Shown: positions 43,897 to 52,894 of the stretch, piece after piece
Layout of the letters: each line of letters opens with the position of its first letter
How positions within the stretch are numbered: the stretch's first letter is position 1
Origin: Methylobacterium brachiatum
GTDB lineage: Bacteria; Pseudomonadota; Alphaproteobacteria; Rhizobiales; Beijerinckiaceae
Direction of reading: 5' to 3'
NCBI RefSeq assembly: GCF_020523825.1
Contig: NZ_JAJALK010000002.1
Coordinates: forward strand, 434,001 to 498,000
Length of the DNA: 64,000 nucleotides
Notes under the pieces: generated by a model
Seen by the model: the letters and a program-made list of their open reading frames with translations, nothing else
What the model was told of the DNA's origin: nothing
Database searches by the model: none
Translations under genes and position numbers: made by a program

Positions 43897-44874
43897 GTGA
43901 GGGCGTACAGCGTGGAGCGGAGACTCGTGATCGTCGCGGGACCGGGCGTGCAGATGCTCGACGTCTCCGGCCCGCTGGACGTGTTCGCGGAGGCGAATGT
44001 CCAGGCCGGGCGTGCCGTCTACCGGACCGAGATCGTGTCCGCGCAGGCCACCACGATCGCGACCTCGTCCGGCGCGCGGCTGCTCGCGGACCGGACGATC
44101 TTCGACGCCGATCCCGGGGCCCCCGACACGGTGCTGGTTGCGGGATCGCCGGACGCGCCGCATCGGCGTCCCGCCGCCGCCCTGCTCGACTGGTTGCGGC
44201 GCACGGCCCCATCGGCCCGGCGCTTCGGCTCGGTCTGCACCGGTGCCTTCGCGCTGGCCGAAGCCGGGCTGCTGGACGGGCGCCGGATCACCACCCATTG
44301 GGCGGCGGCCGACGCCCTGGCCCGACGCTACCCCGCGATCCGGGTCGAGCCGGACGCGATCCAGGTCCGCGACGGCCCGGTCTGCACCGCCGCCGGGGTG
44401 ACGGCGGGCCTCGACCTGGCGGTGACCCTGGTCGAGGAGGATCTCGGCCGGGAGCTGGCTAAGCGCGTCGCCGCGCAGCTCGTGATGTTCTTCAAGCGGC
44501 CCGGCGGCCAGATGCAGTTCAGCCGCAGCGGCGCGGCCGAACCGTCGGGCCGGGCGGTGCTCCAGGAGGTCCAGCGCTGGATCGCGGCCGCCCCCGCGGA
44601 GGACCACAGCGTGGCCCGGCTGGCCGAACGGGCCGGCCTCAGCCCCCGGCACTTCGCGCGGCTGTTCCGGAGCGAGGTCGGCATGACCCCGGCCGACTGG
44701 GTCGAGGCCGCCCGGGTCGCGGCGGCGCGACGCCGCCTGGAAGCGGAGGGCCTCTCCCCCAAGCAAGTCGCCGCCCTGACCGGCTTCGCCAACGCCGACA
44801 CCCTGCGCCGAGCCTTCGTGCGCCACGTCGGCATCACCCCGGCCGAATTCCGCAGGCGGAACGGCGTGGGGTGA
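43897..44874 (+). CDS. GlxA-family AraC regulator with DJ-1/PfpI domain
   Basis: 325 residues from GTG 43897, the typical GlxA length; TTG 43852 would add 15 residues. The N-terminal DJ-1/PfpI-like domain (VQMLDVSGPLDVFAEANVQA; SVCTGAFALAEAGLL with the nucleophile-elbow Cys) is followed by a C-terminal AraC double HTH (VARLAERAGLSPRHFARLF; GFANADTLRRAFVRHVG). It is a transcription factor whose DJ-1 domain senses a small molecule. Divergent from the HD hydrolase gene, its likely target. Confidence 0.88.
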   Translation: MRAYSVERRLVIVAGPGVQMLDVSGPLDVFAEANVQAGRAVYRTEIVSAQATTIATSSGARLLADRTIFDADPGAPDTVLVAGSPDAPHRRPAAALLDWLRRTAPSARRFGSVCTGAFALAEAGLLDGRRITTHWAAADALARRYPAIRVEPDAIQVRDGPVCTAAGVTAGLDLAVTLVEEDLGRELAKRVAAQLVMFFKRPGGQMQFSRSGAAEPSGRAVLQEVQRWIAAAPAEDHSVARLAERAGLSPRHFARLFRSEVGMTPADWVEAARVAAARRRLEAEGLSPKQVAALTGFANADTLRRAFVRHVGITPAEFRRRNGVG

Positions 44875-45226
44875 GGTGGCTCGGTTCTAACAATCTACCA
44901 TGATGGAGGCTTACATCGGTGGCGCCGAAGTGGGTGGCCTCGCCGTCTCGTTCGAGATTGGGGCAGGCCCTCGGCCGTTCATCGAATTCGTGATCGATTG
45001 GCCAGGGGCGCCCGAACGCGTCCACCCGGCAGCCGAGCGGGCCAGCCGGTGACGGATGACCCGCTCGGCGGACGCCGCGCAGCCCAGGCAGCGGCGCGTC
45101 AGCCGATTCAGGAGGCTGCGGGGCCCCGCACGTCCCCCTCGATCTCCGGCGCCGTCTGCCGGGGCCGGAGGCCGAACGGGGGTGGGCGAGCGCTCACGGG
45201 GTCGGCCTGCCGACGGCGCAAGGCCG
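44875..45226. other. Intergenic region
   Basis: No gene or structured element is supported in these 352 bp; plus-strand open frames here lack ribosome sites. Confidence 0.35.
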
Positions 45227-45550
45227 TTACCGGCGGTTCGTCAGGCTGAACAGGGCGAAGCCGGCCAGCGCGGCGAGGCCGAGGGCGAGGGAGCGGTTGC
45301 CGTGCAGGAAGTCGGCCGCCTGCTCGCCGGCCTGGCGCAGATCGTTGCCCAGCGGCGAGCCGGTCAGGATGCGCTCGGCCCGATCCCGGTTCTCCTCCCG
45401 GGTGTTGATCGAGACCGCGAACACGTCGCCATGCCGCTCGATGTCGATGCTGTTGCGCGCAAACCCGGCACGGGCGAGGCGGTCGCGCGCCGATCGCGCG
45501 GCCTTCAGGGAGGGGACCGTTACTGAAGCCAAGGTGCTGTCCGACATCAT
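45227..45550 (-). CDS. Small hypothetical protein with C-terminal membrane anchor
   Basis: The protein has 107 residues from ATG 45550, behind GGAG. It has a soluble alpha/beta N-terminal part (TVPSLKAARSARDRLARAGF, DVFAVSINTREENRDRAERI) and a C-terminal hydrophobic helix (LALGLAALAGFALFSL). Resembles small stress-associated ferredoxin-fold proteins, but I cannot name a family. Confidence 0.6.
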   Translation of the reverse strand: MMSDSTLASVTVPSLKAARSARDRLARAGFARNSIDIERHGDVFAVSINTREENRDRAERILTGSPLGNDLRQAGEQAADFLHGNRSLALGLAALAGFALFSLTNRR

Positions 45551-45854
45551 GTTCTCCGTGCCGCGGGGCGGACCTCGTCGGGGTCGACCGCGCTCCTAGA
45601 AGGGCTAACCCCGCTGCGGCCTTCGGGGTCCTTGGCCACACGCCCCGGCCCGCAACCTCTGCGCGATGGCAGCGCCTCACCACCTCACCCACCGGAGGAG
45701 GTTTGGCGCCGGGATCCCGCTCCGGGGCGCAATGGACGCGGCCTCGCTGCGCGGCACCGAGGATCCCCGCGGAGGCCTCGCGCGCGGTTACGCACCGGAG
45801 CCCGGCGCAGGGCCATGTCCAGACGGGCCGATCGCCGTATAGGATCGGCGCGCG
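45551..45854. other. Intergenic region between divergent genes
   Basis: These 304 bp separate the minus-strand small gene and the AraC gene. No gene is seen; both promoters must lie here. Confidence 0.35.
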
Positions 45855-46802
45855 ATGGATACGAAAGCTGAGGATGTCCTGAGTGGGCTCGCGCCGCTGC
45901 TGCGCGTGCGCCCACACTTGGACGATGTCTGCCGCTTCGGCGGAGCCTGGGCTGCCATCCATGAGCCCGAGCCGGCCGGGCAGGCGTATTTCCACATCGT
46001 CACGCGCGGCCGCGCCACGCTCCAGCGGCCGGGATCTGAGCCGTTGCATCTGGCCGCCGGGGACATCCTGCTTCTGCCGCGCGGCGATGCGCACACGATG
46101 CGCGATGCGGGACCGAACGCTGAGCCGCCTGTGCCGGTCGGCGTCCGGCATCACGGCACGCTCCGGTTCAAGACCAGCCTCGGCACCGAACCGGATGTCG
46201 AGCTGGTCTGCGGCCGCCTGCGGTTCGAAGCGGCGCCCCAGAGCCTGATCGTGGCCGCGTTGCCGGATCTCGTCGTGCTGCGCGTCGGCGAGCAACCGCT
46301 CTCCACCCGCTTCCACCCCCTGCTGGTGGGGATCCGCGAAGAGCTGAGCGACGTGCAGGCCGGAGCGGTCGCCATCGCCGAGAACCTGGCCAGCGCGCTG
46401 TTCATGCTGATGCTGCGCGCCCACCTCGACACCGCGGCCCCGGCCGAGGGTGTGCTGCGCCTTCTCGCCCAGCGGATGACGGCCCAGGCGGTGCTCGCCA
46501 TGGTCGGCGATCCACGCCGTGCCTGGACGCTGGACGAACTCGCCTCCGCGGCAGCGGCGTCCCGGGCGAGCCTCGTGCGGGCCTTCCGCAAGGCGGCCGG
46601 CGTCGCGCCGCTGGCGTTCCTGACGGACCTCCGGCTCGGGCTGGCCCATCACCGGCTGCAGACCCAGCCGATCCCGCTGGATCGCCTCGCCGACGAGGTG
46701 GGGTACCAATCCGCGGCCGCGCTGAGCCGCGCCTTCCTGCGCAAATACGGACTCCGCCCCGGGCAGGCGCGCCACGGCGCGCACGCCGCGGCGTCAGCTT
46801 GA
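45855..46802 (+). CDS. AraC-family regulator with cupin sensor (RclR-like)
   Basis: The protein has 315 residues. A cupin-like N-terminal domain (YFHIVTRGRATLQRPGSEPL, HLAAGDILLLPRGDAH) is followed by a C-terminal AraC DNA-binding domain (LASAAAASRASLVRAFRK; LADEVGYQSAAALSRAF). Cysteines occur in DDVCRFGG (about 26) and ELVCGRLR (about 119). The gene is upstream of an AhpD-like and an RclC-like gene. That order suggests an RclR-like sensor of reactive chlorine, but the Cys spacing differs from the model protein. Confidence 0.82.
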   Translation: MDTKAEDVLSGLAPLLRVRPHLDDVCRFGGAWAAIHEPEPAGQAYFHIVTRGRATLQRPGSEPLHLAAGDILLLPRGDAHTMRDAGPNAEPPVPVGVRHHGTLRFKTSLGTEPDVELVCGRLRFEAAPQSLIVAALPDLVVLRVGEQPLSTRFHPLLVGIREELSDVQAGAVAIAENLASALFMLMLRAHLDTAAPAEGVLRLLAQRMTAQAVLAMVGDPRRAWTLDELASAAAASRASLVRAFRKAAGVAPLAFLTDLRLGLAHHRLQTQPIPLDRLADEVGYQSAAALSRAFLRKYGLRPGQARHGAHAAASA

Positions 46803-46889
46803 TCCCCGCGGTCATCCGCTTGCGCCGGACGGTCATCGAGGACGGGACGGCCGCCGACTACCTTCCGTGTCATCACACAGGAGGTCGTC

Positions 46890-47237
46890 ATGCACATGAT
46901 GGATTGGAACACCTACCGGCAGCAGGTCACGGCCGGCGTCGGGCATTTCGCCAAGCTCAGCCCTGAGACGATCCGGGGCTACGGCGCCCTGAGCACGGCC
47001 GGCCAGAAGACCGATCAGCTCGATGCCAAGACCCGCGAGCTGATCGCCGTGGCCGTCGCGATCACGCTGCGCTGCGACGGCTGTATCACGGTCCACACCG
47101 ACGCCGCGCGCAAGCTCGGTGCGACGGAAGCCGAGATCGCCGAAGCGCTCGGCGTCGCCACCAGCGTCAACGCGGGAGCGGCCGTCGTCTACGCGACGCG
47201 CGCCCTCGATGCCTATGCGGCGTCCTCCGAAGCCTGA
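46890..47237 (+). CDS. Carboxymuconolactone decarboxylase/AhpD-like protein
   Basis: The protein has 115 residues behind AGGAGG. It has the AhpD-type redox motif CDGCITVHTDAARKLGA (CxxC-xxxH) and helical segments expected of the family (LDAKTRELIAVAVAITLR). Members act as small thiol peroxidase partners or decarboxylases; the CxxC favours a redox role. It lies between the AraC regulator and the RclC-like gene. Confidence 0.88.
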   Translation: MHMMDWNTYRQQVTAGVGHFAKLSPETIRGYGALSTAGQKTDQLDAKTRELIAVAVAITLRCDGCITVHTDAARKLGATEAEIAEALGVATSVNAGAAVVYATRALDAYAASSEA

Positions 47238-47273
47238 CCCCGCATTCTCCCCCTCGAGCGAAGGAATCGTGTC

Positions 47274-47921
47274 ATGAACACGCACATCCGGCAGGTCCTC
47301 GGTCTGGTGTCCGGACCGGGCTCGAACCGCATCGGCCTCCAGGCGATGCGGCTGGCCATCGCGGTCATCTTTCTCTGGATCGGCGCTCTGAAGTTCGTGC
47401 CCTACGAGGCCGACAGCATCACGCCGTTCGTCGCCAACAGCCCGGTGATGTCGTTCTTCTACGCCCATCCCGATCAATACGCGCAGCACCTCACCCACGA
47501 GGGGGAACTCAAGCTGGCGGAGCGGACCTGGCAGGCGGCCAATCACACCTACGCGTTCTCCCGCGGCCTCGGGACCGTCGAGCTGCTGATCGGCGTGCTC
47601 GTCCTCGTCGGGATGGTGTCGCGGCGCCTCGGGCTGGCCGGCGCGGTGCTGGCTTTCCTCACGCCGGTCGTGACCCTGTCGTTCCTGGTCACCACGCCGG
47701 AGGCCTGGGTCTCGGCTTTGGGCGACGCCCAGCACGGCTTCCCGTACCTGTCGGGTGCAGGCCGGCTCGTCCTGAAGGATGTGACGCTGATGGCCGGCGC
47801 GTGGCTCGTGCTCGCCGACAGTGTGCGGGCCGTGCTCGACCACGACGCCCGGCGGCTCCCGGCCGCGGCCGGTTTCAGCCTCGCGAGGAAGGCGGCTTCG
47901 CGGTCGCTCCGAGCCTCGTAG
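47274..47921 (+). CDS. DUF417/YkgB-family membrane protein (RclC-like)
   Basis: The protein has 215 residues with four hydrophobic helices (AIAVIFLWIGALKFVPYEA; TVELLIGVLVLVGMVS and two more). The family signature is IGALKFVPYEADSITPFVANSPVMSFF (shown as two shorter parts in the protein). E. coli RclC is in this family and is induced by hypochlorous acid. With the AraC and AhpD-like genes it forms a small reactive-oxidant resistance cluster. RclA and RclB are not present. Confidence 0.85.
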   Translation: MNTHIRQVLGLVSGPGSNRIGLQAMRLAIAVIFLWIGALKFVPYEADSITPFVANSPVMSFFYAHPDQYAQHLTHEGELKLAERTWQAANHTYAFSRGLGTVELLIGVLVLVGMVSRRLGLAGAVLAFLTPVVTLSFLVTTPEAWVSALGDAQHGFPYLSGAGRLVLKDVTLMAGAWLVLADSVRAVLDHDARRLPAAAGFSLARKAASRSLRAS

Positions 47922-47930
47922 CAACGAAAA

Positions 47931-47958
47931 CACCCCGGGCGCGGGAGCGCCTGGGGTG
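47931..47958. terminator. Terminator-like hairpin after RclC-like gene
   Basis: The stem CACCCCgGGCGC / GCGCCtGGGGTG with GGGA loop lies 10 bp after the stop at 47921. T-rich flank occurs only on the minus-strand reading (TTTTC), so direction is unclear. Confidence 0.5.
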
Positions 47959-48074
47959 TCGCCGACCTCGCGGCCGGTGTGATCGGGCTGGGGATGCGAA
48001 GGTCAACCGGATGGTTGCCCTCTCTGCGCAGCAGGCGAGGAGGAGGACCAACACCCCCTCGCCCGCCGCACCGT

Positions 48075-48885
48075 CTCCCGGCCCGGAGGCCGGGAGCGTC
48101 CTGGGTCTTAGTACGAGCCGAACTTGTAGTTCAGGCCGGCGCGGACCACGGCGAACTCGTCGTCGCGGCGGCCGACGTTGCTGTAGGCGACCGGGAAGTT
48201 GTTGGCGGCGTTGACCACCAGCGCGCCCTGGTTGCGGGTGTTGCGGTCGAGGTTGACGTACAGGCCTTCGACCTTGAGCGTCACGGCCGACGAGCGGAAG
48301 AAGTTCAGGAACGAGTCGGTGGGCAGCGCGTACTCGATGCCGCCGCCGACGGCGTAGCCGGTGCGGAAGCTGTCGTTGCCGGCGTAGCCACCGAACGAGC
48401 GGTCGGCGCTGCCCGAGCCGTAGGCGAAGCCGCCGGTGCCGTACACGAGGGTGCGGTCGAAGGCGTAGCCGAGACGGCCGCGCACGGTGCCGAAGTAGTC
48501 GAGGCTCGACAGGCCGCGCGGGTCGGTGACGTAGTAGCCCGGGGCCACGGCGCCGCTCACGAAGGCGTTGTTCCGGCCGCGGCCGAAGTCGAGATACTGG
48601 GCGTCGGCCTCGATGCCGACCACCACGCCCGAGCCCGGGGTGAACTGGACGTTGTAGCCGACCTGGGCGCCGCCGGAGAAGCCGTCCTGGCTGCGGTTGC
48701 TGAAGGTGGCGGTGGTGCCGGGGGCGGCGTAGGGGAAGGGCACGCCGAAGGTGGAGTTGTTCGAGCGGCTGCTGGCGTCGAAGGCGTAGCCGGCGTTGAT
48801 ACCGAAATAGGCGCCGGTCCAGGTGAACACGGGCACCGGGGTGAAGACGGGCGGCGGGGCGGCGCGACGCGGCAGGTCGGCGGCG
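48075..48885 (-). repeat. Inverted repeat arm 2 (barrel gene copy 3)
   Basis: It is the reverse complement of 42179-42985, about 800 bp including the terminator hairpin. Differences seen are few and silent. Confidence 0.8.
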
Positions 48886-48941
48886 GCAGCCGCGCCGGTC
48901 AGGGCGGTGAAGGCGGCCAGGGAGGCGATGAGCTTGGTCAT
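48108..48941 (-). CDS. Outer-membrane beta-barrel protein (Omp25/RopB-like), copy 3
   Basis: The protein has 277 residues from ATG 48941. The signal peptide (TKLIASLAAFTALTGAAAA) differs from copy 2 and resembles copy 1, while the mature barrel is identical to copy 2. The recent gene conversion or duplication is therefore confined to the mature part and downstream hairpin. The upstream 475 bp are unrelated to the region before copy 2. Confidence 0.9.
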   Translation of the reverse strand: MTKLIASLAAFTALTGAAAAADLPRRAAPPPVFTPVPVFTWTGAYFGINAGYAFDASSRSNNSTFGVPFPYAAPGTTATFSNRSQDGFSGGAQVGYNVQFTPGSGVVVGIEADAQYLDFGRGRNNAFVSGAVAPGYYVTDPRGLSSLDYFGTVRGRLGYAFDRTLVYGTGGFAYGSGSADRSFGGYAGNDSFRTGYAVGGGIEYALPTDSFLNFFRSSAVTLKVEGLYVNLDRNTRNQGALVVNAANNFPVAYSNVGRRDDEFAVVRAGLNYKFGSY

Positions 48942-49416
48942 GTTGGGCGGTCCAGGGTTTCTATCTGTCGGTAAGCCTACCGGCACGTGGACCAAATAGC
49001 TGTAGTTTTACGGACACACCCAGCGATAACGGCGCGGGCGACATAGTAAACCATTTATGAAGCCGCGATGGATTGCGAAATACATTGCGCTGTACTGGGC
49101 CCTGCACCACGACCTGGGACAAACCCGGCATCCGACTGTTGCCGCTGCCACCGGATCGACGATCTCCAGACTGTCCGGAGATGATGCGTGCGGATGCCGC
49201 TCCGCCGGAAAGCTCGGGGGTGCCCCATCCGGAGGGCCCCGCGCGCCTGTCGCCGGGACCGCTTCCTGCCGCGCTGGGATAGCGGGCGCCGGACCGGGGG
49301 GAGCCGCGCTCCGGGGGCCATGCCCGCGCGGGTTGCCCGCACCTGTGACACCGATGCCGGGACACGGGATGAGAGACGGCCGGTTTCCCTCATTCGACAG
49401 GTGGAGACCGATCCCC
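48942..49416. other. Intergenic region between divergent genes
   Basis: No gene is supported. A short hairpin-forming stretch (GTCGGTA...TACCGGC) at 48967-48984 lies just upstream of the barrel gene start on the minus strand. Both divergent promoters must be in this region. Confidence 0.35.
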
Positions 49417-49713
49417 ATGCCCAAACGCATCTTGATGGCCGCCACGGCCGCACTCCTCGCGACCCCGGCCCTAGCCCAAAGCATCCCGACACCTCCGAAT
49501 ACGACGGGCCATGCCTCGCCCGGAACGCCGGGCGTCGTCACCCAGCAGCCGGGATCCACCGGCGCCGAAGACGCGGCAACCATCTCGCCGACCGGCCGGC
49601 CGCAGGACGGCGCCGCCCCCGACTCGGCGGCGGGCGGGAATGCCGGGCAGCCCTCGCGCACCGGCACGACCGGCAGCGGCGGCGGCGGTGCCGGGAACGG
49701 TGGCGGGGGCTGA
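49417..49713 (+). CDS. Small secreted Gly/Thr/Pro-rich protein
   Basis: The protein has 98 residues from ATG 49417, behind GGTGGAGA. A signal peptide (ending PALAQ) is followed by a low-complexity Pro/Thr/Gly tail ending in a run of glycines. Family not recognised. Confidence 0.55.
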   Translation: MPKRILMAATAALLATPALAQSIPTPPNTTGHASPGTPGVVTQQPGSTGAEDAATISPTGRPQDGAAPDSAAGGNAGQPSRTGTTGSGGGGAGNGGGG

Positions 49714-49912
49714 GCGCATCCGCATCGGGCGCGCGGCCCCGGTGACCGCCTGACCCGACGCGCCCGGTCGTCCGCGCGCCTTTCTATCAAGGATGGCGCC
49801 GGGTGGCCGTGGCTGCCTCCGGAGGTGGAAGCCGGATCGGCACCGACCACAGAACAAGTCCGTCCGAGCACGGTTGAGCATAGGCCAAACCAACACAGTG
49901 GAGGACGCTCAC

Positions 49913-50533
49913 ATGCGACGGCTCAATCTGATGTGCGGGGCTGCAGCCCTGGCAGCCCTCACCGTCTTCCCGGCCGTTGCGTTCGCCCAGGAAGGCGGCC
50001 CGTGCTCGGACGACATCGCCAGGCTGCGGCGGGACATGGACAAGCAGGTCGGAATGGGGGCGCCCACCTCCGAGCCGGATTACGGCCAGCGCAAGGGGCC
50101 TGAGAACGCGTCGGGCCAGCAAACGGCAGGCACGACCGGCGGCACCGCGAAACCGGTGGGCACGCCGGATACGGATCGGGCGCAGCAGGGCGGCGCCTCG
50201 CGCGAGAGCGGCGGCACGCCCGGGACGGTCGGCGGCGTATCGGGCCCCGTGGGCGCGGCGACGGGCAGCGGACAAGCGGACGGCATCGCCAGCAGTCGGG
50301 TCGCGACCTCGCCGGACGATGTCCGCCGGCAATCGGAGAACCGTCCGACCGCCGCGGCCGCCGCGGCGAAGGGCGGGGACCCCAAGGCCTCGCCGGGTTT
50401 GGCATCGGAGGACAAGGTTTCCCAGGCCAAGACGGCCCTGCAGCGGGCCGTCGATCTGAACGCCAAGGGGGACCAGAGCTGCCGCGACGCGGTCAAGGAA
50501 GCGCGCAACCTCCTGCCGCAACAGGGGCAGTGA
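49913..50533 (+). CDS. Secreted low-complexity protein with two conserved Cys
   Basis: The protein has 206 residues from ATG 49913, behind GGAGG. The signal peptide is cleaved near AFA-QEGG. A Gly/Thr/Pro-rich middle links an N-terminal segment with CSDDIARLRRDMDKQVGMG and a C-terminal helical segment (KTALQRAVDLNAKGDQSCRD). One cysteine at each end might form a disulfide. Family not recognised. Confidence 0.6.
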   Translation: MRRLNLMCGAAALAALTVFPAVAFAQEGGPCSDDIARLRRDMDKQVGMGAPTSEPDYGQRKGPENASGQQTAGTTGGTAKPVGTPDTDRAQQGGASRESGGTPGTVGGVSGPVGAATGSGQADGIASSRVATSPDDVRRQSENRPTAAAAAAKGGDPKASPGLASEDKVSQAKTALQRAVDLNAKGDQSCRDAVKEARNLLPQQGQ

Positions 50534-50929
50534 GAGCCGGATCCGCGCGCGCCACAGCTGCGCTCGCCTTCGATCGGCCCATGGCATGATTGGTCCTGCC
50601 GACGGTGCACGCCGTCAGCAGGGCCCCGCCCTCGTGTTCCTCCAAGAGGCTCGGGTGGGGCCACGTCCCGGATCGACCGGTTCGCTGGCGCGCCGACGCC
50701 GCCCTCGAGCCGTTCCGTTGGGATCGCAGCATCGCGGTCGCCGGGGCCAGGAGCGGCGGATATTTCCAGCGATCAGTATTCGCCCGCGCTCACGCCGCCG
50801 CGAACACAGCATTGCCCCAATCGCAGTTCCAAGAGGGACCGGAAGGGGCGCCGGCGGCGCGCCTGATCGCGGGCGGCCCGGCGCGCCGCCCTTCGGCTGC
50901 GGACCCGGATCGAAACAGGGGCGCTGGGG
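50534..50929. other. Intergenic region
   Basis: No gene or repeat is supported in these 396 bp; the open frames are GC-driven. Confidence 0.35.
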
Positions 50930-51271
50930 ATGCTGTTCATCTGGTCGGGCTGGGGGATCGTGGTCGTCCCCGTCGCGCTCGGCACCGCCGTCGCGGTCGG
51001 GGCCCTGGGCGGCCTCGCGTTGCGCGCCCTCGGCCATCCCGAACTCACCTTCCTCGCCGTCAGCCTCGGGCTGTTCGCGGCCGCGGCCGCCACCTGGATG
51101 GTCGGCCGACGCCTGAACAATACGCCGCCGCGCGCCCTCATCGACCCGGCCACGAACGCGCGCATCCTGCTCCGCCGCCGCCACACGCTGTTCTGGGTGC
51201 CGGCGCAGTACTGGTCCGTGCCCGTCGCGCTCGGCGCCCTCGTCCCGCTGCTGGCCCTCCGCACGCTCTGA
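50930..51271 (+). CDS. Hypothetical membrane protein
   Basis: The protein has 113 residues with three hydrophobic helices (IVVVPVALGTAVAVGALGGL, FLAVSLGLFAAAAATWMV and YWSVPVALGALVPLLALR) and a short basic loop (RILLRRRHTLFW). Family not recognised. Confidence 0.55.
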   Translation: MLFIWSGWGIVVVPVALGTAVAVGALGGLALRALGHPELTFLAVSLGLFAAAAATWMVGRRLNNTPPRALIDPATNARILLRRRHTLFWVPAQYWSVPVALGALVPLLALRTL

Positions 51272-51317
51272 GCGCGCTAGCCCCCACCCGCCCGACCGAC
51301 CGTTCCAGGAGATGAGG

Positions 51318-52595
51318 ATGCCGCGCGTCAGATCCGTGGTGAGGCCGCCACGGGGTCGCCTCACCGCAGCGTGTCTCGCCGCCGTGCTGGCGACGCCGGC
51401 CGCGGCCGTGACGCCGCTCACGCCGGTCGGCGTGGAGAGCTGCGACGCCTTCCTCGACGCCTACGCGCAATGCGCGGCGAGCCCCGGCGTGCCGGAGCCC
51501 GCCCGTCCCGGCATCCGCCAAGGCATCAACACGATGCGCGAGAGCTTCCGGGACTCGGTGGCCCGCAACCCGGCAGCCCGGCCGACCGTCGCCTATCAAT
51601 GCGCCCAGGCCCACGAGGCCGTGCGCAAGAGCCTGGTCGACGCCTTCAAGTGCGATTTCCCCGCTTTGCCCGCGGCCTCGCAGGCGCTCCTGCAAGCGGC
51701 GCCCCCCGTGGCGGCCGCGCAGGCGCCCGCCCGGGCCGCGCCGCCGCCGCAGAGTCCCGAAGCGCAGGCGGTCGCGAAGGTGAACGCCTACACGGAGGCG
51801 CAGAACCATCTGGTGCGCTCCCACCCCCTGGAGCGCCAGCTCGCCGAATACCGGCGCGACAACGAGCGCGTGCTCAAGCTCGGCACCAAGCTGGGCGCCA
51901 ACGCCTGGTACCATTTCGGCATCGTCGATTTCGACGGGGTGATCGACGAGTTGGAGAAGGCCGTCGCCCTGCCGGGAAGCATCCCCGAGGTCGATCCCCA
52001 GGCGGCTCGGCTGCTGGCGGCGCTGCGCGACGTCAACCCGACCCTCAAGGCCCTGACCCGCTACCAGACGACCCGGGAATTCAAGGAGGACGGATACACG
52101 TTCGCCCGCCAGCAGCACCCGATCCTCGTGCCCAAGGTCGAGGCGGCCGCCAAGGCGATGGATGCCTACGGCACCGCCCTGTTCGAGCGCGAGCTTGCCC
52201 GCGACGAGCGGCGGATGACCGCCCTGCCCGAGGATGCCCCCGCCCGCCGGCTCCTCGCGACCAGCCTCGCCCTGCGCCGGGCGGTGCAGCGCTTCGAGGC
52301 GCTGGGCCCGAAGGCCGACGTGGCGCCGTTCCTGGGGGCTTTGGGCGAGGTCTCGACCGCCAACCGGCAGCTCGGGACGAGTCTCGACGGCATGAGCCCG
52401 AAGCCGAGCGCGTCGTGCACGGGCTACGCCGACACCGTGGCCAGCGTGATCGGCCACGGCCGGGACGTGGCCCGGGACATCCGGGCGAAAGGCGACCCGA
52501 GCCAGCCGGCGCAATTGTTCAACGACACCTACAACCGCTCGGTGCGGGATCTCGAATCCTGCCAGCGGTCCGAGACCCGCGTCCGGCCCGGCTGA
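51318..52595 (+). CDS. Secreted DUF3829-like protein
   Basis: The protein has 425 residues from ATG 51318, with AGGAG six bases upstream; ATG 51312 would be too close to it. Signal peptide to about residue 30, then two Cys-bearing helical segments (SCDAFLDAYAQCAAS; YQCAQAHEAV), an Ala/Pro linker, and a helical DUF3829-like region (AYTEAQNHLVRSHPLERQLA; ELEKAVALPGSIPEVD). The family is of unknown function and usually lipid-anchored or periplasmic. Confidence 0.72.
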   Translation: MPRVRSVVRPPRGRLTAACLAAVLATPAAAVTPLTPVGVESCDAFLDAYAQCAASPGVPEPARPGIRQGINTMRESFRDSVARNPAARPTVAYQCAQAHEAVRKSLVDAFKCDFPALPAASQALLQAAPPVAAAQAPARAAPPPQSPEAQAVAKVNAYTEAQNHLVRSHPLERQLAEYRRDNERVLKLGTKLGANAWYHFGIVDFDGVIDELEKAVALPGSIPEVDPQAARLLAALRDVNPTLKALTRYQTTREFKEDGYTFARQQHPILVPKVEAAAKAMDAYGTALFERELARDERRMTALPEDAPARRLLATSLALRRAVQRFEALGPKADVAPFLGALGEVSTANRQLGTSLDGMSPKPSASCTGYADTVASVIGHGRDVARDIRAKGDPSQPAQLFNDTYNRSVRDLESCQRSETRVRPG

Positions 52596-52726
52596 GGGCA
52601 GGCCCTTCGTCGCGAACGGAAGCGTATCGTGCAGGGGGGCGGTGGACCGGCACCAGCCCCCGCCGATCGCCGGGTTCCATGGCGGAGGCGACCGACCCGA
52701 GGTCGAGCGCGCCGCCGCGGAGCAGG

Positions 52727-52894
52727 TCAGCCGCCGCCGATACCGGTGGTCACCTTGCCGGTCCCCTTGCAGTCCGGGCAGGAGACGGTGTCGACCTTGC
52801 CGGTCCCGCTGCACGCGCGGCAGAGGTTCTCGCCCGTTCCGGGCGCGCCCGGAGGCGCCTCGTCGCCGGGTTTCGCGGCGTCTGACGTGCTCAT
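52727..52894 (-). CDS. 55-residue DnaJ-type zinc-finger-like protein
   Basis: Very short gene with an excellent ribosome site (GGGAGGAG, 8 nt before ATG 52894). The second half holds two CxxCxGxG-type repeats (CRACSGTGKV and CPDCKGTGKV), as in the DnaJ cysteine-rich domain, so it should bind one zinc. The N-terminal 24 residues are acidic and Pro/Gly-rich. Such free-standing fingers occur widely; function unknown. Confidence 0.72.
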   Translation of the reverse strand: MSTSDAAKPGDEAPPGAPGTGENLCRACSGTGKVDTVSCPDCKGTGKVTTGIGGG

